Program-made: the position numbers and the translations under genes
In this document: piece after piece, positions 5,061-8,990 of the stretch
How positions within the stretch are numbered: position 1 is the first letter of the stretch
Layout: every line of letters begins with the position of its first letter
Assembly: GCA_937896705.1 (NCBI GenBank)
Contig: CALBOC010000374.1
Location: 1-8,990 of the forward strand
Direction of reading: 5' to 3'
Length of the DNA stretch: 8,990 nt
DNA from: an uncultured Micrococcaceae bacterium
Lineage (GTDB): Bacteria; Actinomycetota; Actinomycetes; Actinomycetales; Micrococcaceae
The notes under the pieces: model-generated
Told to the model about the DNA's origin: nothing
Databases searched by the model: none
Seen by the model: the letters and a program-made list of their open reading frames with translations, nothing else

Positions 5061-7040
5061 ATGGTTACCACACATGAACGCGAAACGATCGAACGGGCCC
5101 GCGAATTATACGCCCAGGCCGATCAGGATCGATTGGAATATTGGGCTACGCGCGCTCGCGACGAGGTATACTGGCACACCCCATTTACCGAAGTGCTGGA
5201 CTGGTCAAACCCGCCGTTTGCCCGCTGGTTTGCTGATGGCACCACTAACGCGTGCTATAACGCGGTGGACCGTCACGTCGCGGCCGGCAACGGCGACCGC
5301 GTCGCACTGTATTTTGAGGGCGAACCGGGTGACACCACCACCGTGACCTACGCCCAGCTGCAGGACAGAGTTTCCCAGACCGCTAACGCGCTGGAATCGC
5401 TGGGAGTCACCACGGGCGACCGGGTGGCCATCTATTTGCCCATGTTGGTCGAAGCCGTGGTCTCCATCTTGGCGTGTGCACGAATCGGTGCGGTCCACTC
5501 GGTGGTCTTTGGCGGGTTCTCCGCCGATGCGCTGCGCTCGCGCATCGATGACGCCGAAGCGAAAGTCGTCATCACCGCCGATGGCTCCTATCGACGCGGC
5601 AAGCCCAATATGCTCAAACCCATTGTCGACGATGCGCTGGCAGAACCCGGTCACAGCGTCGACCACGTGCTGGTCGTGCAACGCAACGGCGAAGACATCA
5701 CCTGGGTAGAGGGCCGTGACAAATGGTTCCACGAGGTCGTCGATGCTCAGCCCACGACGCACGAGGTGGTCTGGGTTGAGGCCGAACACCCACTGTTTAT
5801 TCTGTACACTTCGGGGACGACCGGCACCCCCAAGGGCATTATGCACACGACCGGTGGTTATCTGACCCAGGTGACGGCCACCGCGCGAGACACCTTTGAC
5901 TTGCAGCCTGAAATCGATGTGTTCTGGTGCACCGCCGACGTCGGCTGGGTCACCGGGCACTCCTATATTGTCTACGGGCCGATGTCCAACGGCGCCACCC
6001 AGGTGATTTATGAAGGCACCCCGGACACCCCGCACCGCGGTCGCTGGTGGGAGATCGCCGAAAAATACGGTGTCACCATCCTCTACACCGCCCCCACCGC
6101 GATTCGCAGTGCCATGAAATGGGGTCGCGACACCGTAGACCGCTACGACCTGTCATCGATCCGTCTGCTGGGCTCCGTTGGTGAGGCCATCAACCCCGAG
6201 GCTTGGGACTGGTACCAGCAAGTTATCGGCAATAACGACGGCGCCGGTACCGTCCACGATGACGGCACGGTCACCCCCGGGCCGCGCAAATCCGATCCGG
6301 TCCCGATTGCGGATACCTGGTGGCAAACCGAAACGGGTGCCCACATCCTGACTCCGCTCCCCGCGTTGAGCGCTGAAGAACTCAAACCAGGGTCAGCTCA
6401 GCGTGCCGTACCTGGTGTGGCCGTCGATGTGGTCGATGATAACGGCAACACGATGCAGGACACCACGCAGGGCTTTTTGGTCATCCGCGAGCCCTGGCCG
6501 GCAATGGCACGGACCATCTGGGGTGACGACCAGCGCTTCGTTGACACCTACTGGTCGAATTTCGACGGCATGTACTTTGCCGGTGACGGGGCCCGCTTCG
6601 ATGAAGACGGCGACATTTGGCTGCTGGGCCGGGTGGATGATGTCATGAACGTGTCCGGTCACCGCCTGTCGACGACCGAAATTGAGTCGGCACTGGTCGC
6701 TCACTCCCTGGTGGCAGAAGCTGCCGTCGTTGGCGCCCAAGACGTCACGACCGGTCAGGCCATCTACGCGTTTGTGATCCTGACCGAAGATTCCGAAGGT
6801 GTCTCCCAAGAGGAAGCCGAACAGGCGCTGCGCGATCACGTCGCCAAACAAATCGGCCCGATCGCCAAGCCCAAGCGAATTTTGGTGACCCGAGATCTAC
6901 CCAAGACCCGTTCGGGCAAGATCATGCGGCGGTTACTGAAGGACGCCGCCGAGGGCCAGACCGACGCCGATCCGAAAGCGCTTGCAACACTTGCCGACCC
7001 GGCAGTGATGGAGGAAATCTTCACCGGGATGCGCACCTAA
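5061..7040 (+). CDS. acs: Acetyl-CoA synthetase (AMP-forming acetate--CoA ligase)
   Basis: Predicted 659-residue cytoplasmic enzyme that converts acetate, ATP and CoA to acetyl-CoA, AMP and PPi. Motifs in order: the ATP-phosphate loop [11 protein letters not shown] (249-259); WWQTETG (420-426), whose second Trp (421) is the residue limiting the pocket to acetate; [13 protein letters not shown] (505-517) with the ribose-binding Asp509; [16 protein letters not shown] (523-538); and [11 protein letters not shown] (614-624). In that last motif Lys620 is the adenylation lysine, which is regulated by reversible acetylation in Acs enzymes. A purine-rich AAGGAG lies 4 nt ahead of the ATG. It is monocistronic, divergent from nth and closed by a strong hairpin. 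One oddity is about 20 extra Gly/Asp-rich residues at 391-412, right before DTWWQTETG. Length is near the family norm and all catalytic residues are present. Confidence 0.97.
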   Translation: MVTTHERETIERARELYAQADQDRLEYWATRARDEVYWHTPFTEVLDWSNPPFARWFADGTTNACYNAVDRHVAAGNGDRVALYFEGEPGDTTTVTYAQLQDRVSQTANALESLGVTTGDRVAIYLPMLVEAVVSILACARIGAVHSVVFGGFSADALRSRIDDAEAKVVITADGSYRRGKPNMLKPIVDDALAEPGHSVDHVLVVQRNGEDITWVEGRDKWFHEVVDAQPTTHEVVWVEAEHPLFILYTSGTTGTPKGIMHTTGGYLTQVTATARDTFDLQPEIDVFWCTADVGWVTGHSYIVYGPMSNGATQVIYEGTPDTPHRGRWWEIAEKYGVTILYTAPTAIRSAMKWGRDTVDRYDLSSIRLLGSVGEAINPEAWDWYQQVIGNNDGAGTVHDDGTVTPGPRKSDPVPIADTWWQTETGAHILTPLPALSAEELKPGSAQRAVPGVAVDVVDDNGNTMQDTTQGFLVIREPWPAMARTIWGDDQRFVDTYWSNFDGMYFAGDGARFDEDGDIWLLGRVDDVMNVSGHRLSTTEIESALVAHSLVAEAAVVGAQDVTTGQAIYAFVILTEDSEGVSQEEAEQALRDHVAKQIGPIAKPKRILVTRDLPKTRSGKIMRRLLKDAAEGQTDADPKALATLADPAVMEEIFTGMRT

Positions 7041-7062
7041 CTTCGGGTCACCAACTCAGTGA

Positions 7063-7103
7063 AACGCCTCGGCCACCACCATTCTGGTTGTGGCCGAGGC
7101 GTT
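7063..7103. terminator. Strong hairpin, probable bidirectional terminator between acs and metPS
   Basis: A perfect 14-bp stem pairs AACGCCTCGGCCAC (7063-7076) with GTGGCCGAGGCGTT (7090-7103), and one mismatch leads to a further ACC/GGT pairing in the apex. It sits 22 bp after the acs stop and 20 bp past the metS stop on the other strand, where the two transcription units converge. The T-tracts are short on both sides (TTGT on plus, GTTTC on minus), so efficiency by the classic intrinsic mechanism is uncertain, but such GC-rich stems are common actinobacterial terminators. Confidence 0.8.
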
Positions 7104-7123
7104 GTATGTAGGGGTGAGGGCGG

Positions 7124-7294
7124 CTATGGTTCGCTGTGCAAGCGCCCTTCGGGTTCGCTATGTAAGCTGCTCTCGTCACCGAATGCACCGGATTGGTCAT
7201 CCGGATTGCGTTGAATATGGATCACTGCAGCAATGACTCCACCGAAAACGGTGACGCACGCAATGATCATCATGATGATCGCTGCCGTACTCAT
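7124..7294 (-). CDS. metS: MetS-like small subunit of the NSS methionine/alanine importer
   Basis: A 56-residue protein read from ATG 7294 to TAG 7124. It begins MSTAAIIMMIIACVTVFGG, a single membrane helix at about 4-26. A short positively charged step (HIQRNPDD) and an acidic, polar tail follow. The N-terminal pattern is typical of the small subunits encoded immediately after NSS transporters; in Corynebacterium glutamicum the MetS subunit is needed for MetP activity. The ATG overlaps the transporter stop as ATGA, so the two are probably translated in a coupled, stoichiometric way. The tail carries the pentapeptide LHSEP twice, at 44-48 and 52-56, encoded by an imperfect 24-bp tandem repeat. 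It is short enough to be skipped by automated gene callers. Function is inferred from size, helix pattern and partner. Confidence 0.85.
   Translation of the reverse strand: MSTAAIIMMIIACVTVFGGVIAAVIHIQRNPDDQSGAFGDESSLHSEPEGRLHSEP
7128..7167 (-). repeat. Imperfect 24-bp tandem duplication in the metS tail
   Basis: The 16-nt plus-strand block GGTTCGCTGTGCAAGC starting at 7128 recurs 24 bp further on as GGTTCGCTATGTAAGC. Two base changes separate the copies, both silent in the protein, which reads LHSEP twice at the C-terminus of MetS. The in-frame period of eight residues suggests a local slippage or duplication event. Confidence 0.7.
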
Positions 7295-8919
7295 GATCGA
7301 ATCTCCTGTCCTGATTCATCGGTGGCGGCATGTTTGCCATGTACCACATCGGTCTCATCGAGCGCGTACTCATTTTCGGAATGCTCGCGATACAGCGCTG
7401 ACTCCTGCGGCCATGGGATCAGCGTCAGGATAAGGGCAAGGACAATCAAACTGATGACCATGCCCCAGCCGAACGTGTTGACGTACCAGTTCGGCATACC
7501 ACCGTAAGGCTCATCGGCGGTCAATTGAGCGATGAACTCCATGACCAGTGTGTAGGCCAAGACCACTGGAAGCAGAATGCCCACGAGGAATTTATAGAGC
7601 CCACCCAAACGGAATGACGATACCTGGTTGAGGTGTTTGACCATCCGATCCAGCCGGCGCAGGATCCAAGCCACGGCAACGACCGCGACGAACGAGGCTG
7701 CAACAATACCGAACTGGTTGACGAAGTAGTCCGACACATCCAACAGATGCAGTCCCGATGTGGTGCCGAAGCCGAACAATGAGATCAATGCCGCGGCCAC
7801 ACCGAAGGTCGCTACAACAGTCATGCGTGACCAACCGATTTTGTCTTTCACAGCAGACACGACAACTTCGAGGATCGAGATCATCGAAGTGAAGCCCGCA
7901 AAGAGTAACGAGCCGAAAAACAGGATCCCGATGATCGGACCGAGCCCGGCGGGAGCCTGAGAGATAATCTCCGGGAATGCCACGAATGCCAGACCGATAC
8001 CTGAGGTGACAACCTCTTCGATCGTCACGCCTGCAGCCTGTGCCATGAAGCCCAGCGCGGAGAAGACCCCGATACCTGCCAAGATCTCGAATCCAGAGTT
8101 CGAAAAACCTACGACCATACCCGAACCGGTGAGGTTCGTCCGTTTCTTGAGGTAGGACGAATAGGTGATCATAATACCGAAACCAACCGACAGCGAGAAG
8201 AAGATTTGACCATAGGCGGCGATCCACACCCCGGGATCCAACAGCGCAGCCCAGTTCGGCGTGAATAGACCATCAAGCCCCATAGCTGCTCCCGGTAGTG
8301 TCAAGGCGATGCCCACCAGGATCAGGAACATCAGCACCAACACGGGGATCCCGATGGCCGAGGCCATACCGATACCCCGTCTGACCCCAAGTGCTAAGAC
8401 GACCAGCACAGCTACCCAAATAATGAGCATGGGCCAAAAGACACTCGGCACAATGGTGAAGTCCATTGCCGGGGTTTCCGACATCTGCAGATAATCCTCG
8501 AAGAAGAAAGCATTGGGATCATCACCCCAGGCTTCCGTCGACGAAAAGAAAATATACATCGCCGACCAGCCAAGAATGGCCGCGTAGTAGACGCCGATGA
8601 CGACGCAGATCAGCACTTGCCACCAACCAATGGTTTCTGTCCACTTCGCTAAGCGACGGAAGGTCAGCGGTGGAGATCCTTTGAAGCGGTGACCCAGCGA
8701 ATAGTCGAAGAATAACAGCGGGATACCGGCCGATAGCAGCGCTATCAGGTACGGAATAATGAATGCACCGCCACCATTTTCATACGCGATATAGGGAAAA
8801 CGCCAAATGTTGCCCAGTCCGATCGCAGAGCCCATGGCCGCCAAGATGAAAATCCACCGACCGCCAAAGGCCTCGCGCTGTTTGGACCCGGCTGGCGCCG
8901 AAGTTACTTGCGAGGACAT
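7291..8919 (-). CDS. metP: Sodium-dependent NSS/SNF-family amino-acid transporter (MetP-like)
   Basis: Predicted 542-residue polytopic inner-membrane symporter of the neurotransmitter:sodium symporter (LeuT-fold) family. The TM1 signature GSAIGLGNIWRFPY at 30-43, then NGGGAF and PY at 48-57, carries the unwound substrate and Na+ site. The TM6 region FFSLSVGFGIMITYSSY lies at 240-256 and the TM8 region AGFTSMISILEVV at 341-353. I count about 12 hydrophobic segments. A hydrophilic C-terminal tail of ~40 residues (from WPQESALYREHSENEY) is rich in acidic residues. The ATG at 8919 has AAGGGG 5 nt upstream. The downstream MetS-like subunit makes methionine/alanine uptake the best guess, by analogy with C. 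glutamicum MetPS, but substrate specificity cannot be read from sequence alone. The NSS family assignment is secure. Confidence 0.92.
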   Translation of the reverse strand: MSSQVTSAPAGSKQREAFGGRWIFILAAMGSAIGLGNIWRFPYIAYENGGGAFIIPYLIALLSAGIPLLFFDYSLGHRFKGSPPLTFRRLAKWTETIGWWQVLICVVIGVYYAAILGWSAMYIFFSSTEAWGDDPNAFFFEDYLQMSETPAMDFTIVPSVFWPMLIIWVAVLVVLALGVRRGIGMASAIGIPVLVLMFLILVGIALTLPGAAMGLDGLFTPNWAALLDPGVWIAAYGQIFFSLSVGFGIMITYSSYLKKRTNLTGSGMVVGFSNSGFEILAGIGVFSALGFMAQAAGVTIEEVVTSGIGLAFVAFPEIISQAPAGLGPIIGILFFGSLLFAGFTSMISILEVVVSAVKDKIGWSRMTVVATFGVAAALISLFGFGTTSGLHLLDVSDYFVNQFGIVAASFVAVVAVAWILRRLDRMVKHLNQVSSFRLGGLYKFLVGILLPVVLAYTLVMEFIAQLTADEPYGGMPNWYVNTFGWGMVISLIVLALILTLIPWPQESALYREHSENEYALDETDVVHGKHAATDESGQEIRS

Positions 8920-8941
8920 GTCAACCCCTTAGAGCATGTGA

Positions 8942-8974
8942 TGTGAGCACAAGTCACAATTGACTTATGTGACT
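8942..8974. promoter_or_regulatory. Cluster of overlapping inverted repeats upstream of metP (candidate operator)
   Basis: Three symmetric arrangements overlap in 33 bp. TGTGA (8942-8946) and TCACA (8954-8958) are separated by 7 bp. AGTCACA (8952-8958) and TGTGACT (8968-8974) are separated by 9 bp. AAGTCA (8951-8956) and TGACTT (8961-8966) are separated by 4 bp. They lie 23-55 bp ahead of the metP start codon, where a promoter is expected. A minus-strand CATAAG inside the cluster is a possible -10; its -35 would fall near or beyond the window edge. The arms resemble CRP/GlxR half sites but no copy has the standard 6-bp spacing, so the regulator is not identified. Confidence 0.5.
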
Positions 8975-8990
8975 AAGGTTACGCCCTTGC

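Noticed and set aside
5205..6035. A 276-codon minus-strand open frame inside acs
   Set aside because: It lies fully antisense to a confidently assigned acs, has low-complexity Gly/Val/Asp composition typical of the mirror frame of GC-rich genes, and shows no family motif.
6393..6851. A 152-codon minus-strand open frame inside acs
   Set aside because: Shadow of the acs coding strand; no recognisable domain or ribosome binding site.
7592..8227. A 211-codon minus-strand frame inside metP
   Set aside because: It is an out-of-frame reading of the transporter gene, Arg/Cys-rich, with no continuity to the NSS motifs. The NSS frame itself is uninterrupted, so this is not a frameshift remnant.
1..8990. 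Mobile elements, CRISPR arrays, tRNA or rRNA genes, defence systems
   Set aside because: No transposase or integrase motifs, no regularly spaced repeats, no tRNA-like cloverleaf and no defence gene were seen; the window is almost fully occupied by the assigned genes.

Overview
The window looks like a chromosomal segment from a moderately high-GC actinobacterium, most likely a micrococcal lineage. The reasons are the gene families and their order, plus GTG starts, purine-rich ribosome binding sites and frequent 4-nt stop/start overlaps. The gene set (Tad/Flp-pilus genes with an Ssd protein, a NUDIX CoA-pyrophosphatase-like protein, endonuclease III, acetyl-CoA synthetase) recalls the M. tuberculosis Rv3654c-Rv3674c neighbourhood, here compacted. 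The genus is not determined.

Layout. (1) Positions 1-3167, minus strand: a tight Tad-type pilus operon reading leftwards, ssd -> tadA (ATPase) -> tadB -> tadC -> start of a further small gene cut by the window edge. Every junction is an ATGA overlap. (2) 3168-3266: a 99-bp gap with a hairpin across the NUDIX stop codon and one strong DnaA-box-like 9-mer. (3) 3267-4859, minus strand: nth (endonuclease III) followed with zero spacing by a NUDIX hydrolase gene. (4) 4860-5060: a divergent intergenic region with a plausible acs promoter and a CRP/GlxR-like palindrome. (5) 5061-7040, plus strand: acs. (6) 7041-7123: a strong hairpin that probably serves as a shared terminator for the converging acs and metPS units. 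(7) 7124-8919, minus strand: a two-gene transporter operon. It comprises an NSS-family sodium-dependent amino-acid transporter (MetP-like) and a 56-residue MetS-like membrane subunit that is easily missed. (8) 8920-8990: the transporter leader, dense in overlapping inverted repeats.

Functionally the window joins four unrelated modules: pilus assembly or secretion, DNA repair plus nucleotide clean-up, acetate activation, and sodium-coupled amino-acid uptake. I saw no mobile element, CRISPR array, rRNA or tRNA, and no clearly new multi-gene system. The points most worth following are the Ssd protein that has lost its P-loop, an insertion of about 20 residues in Acs just before its substrate-pocket motif, the small transporter subunit with a duplicated tail, and the palindromes upstream of metP and acs.
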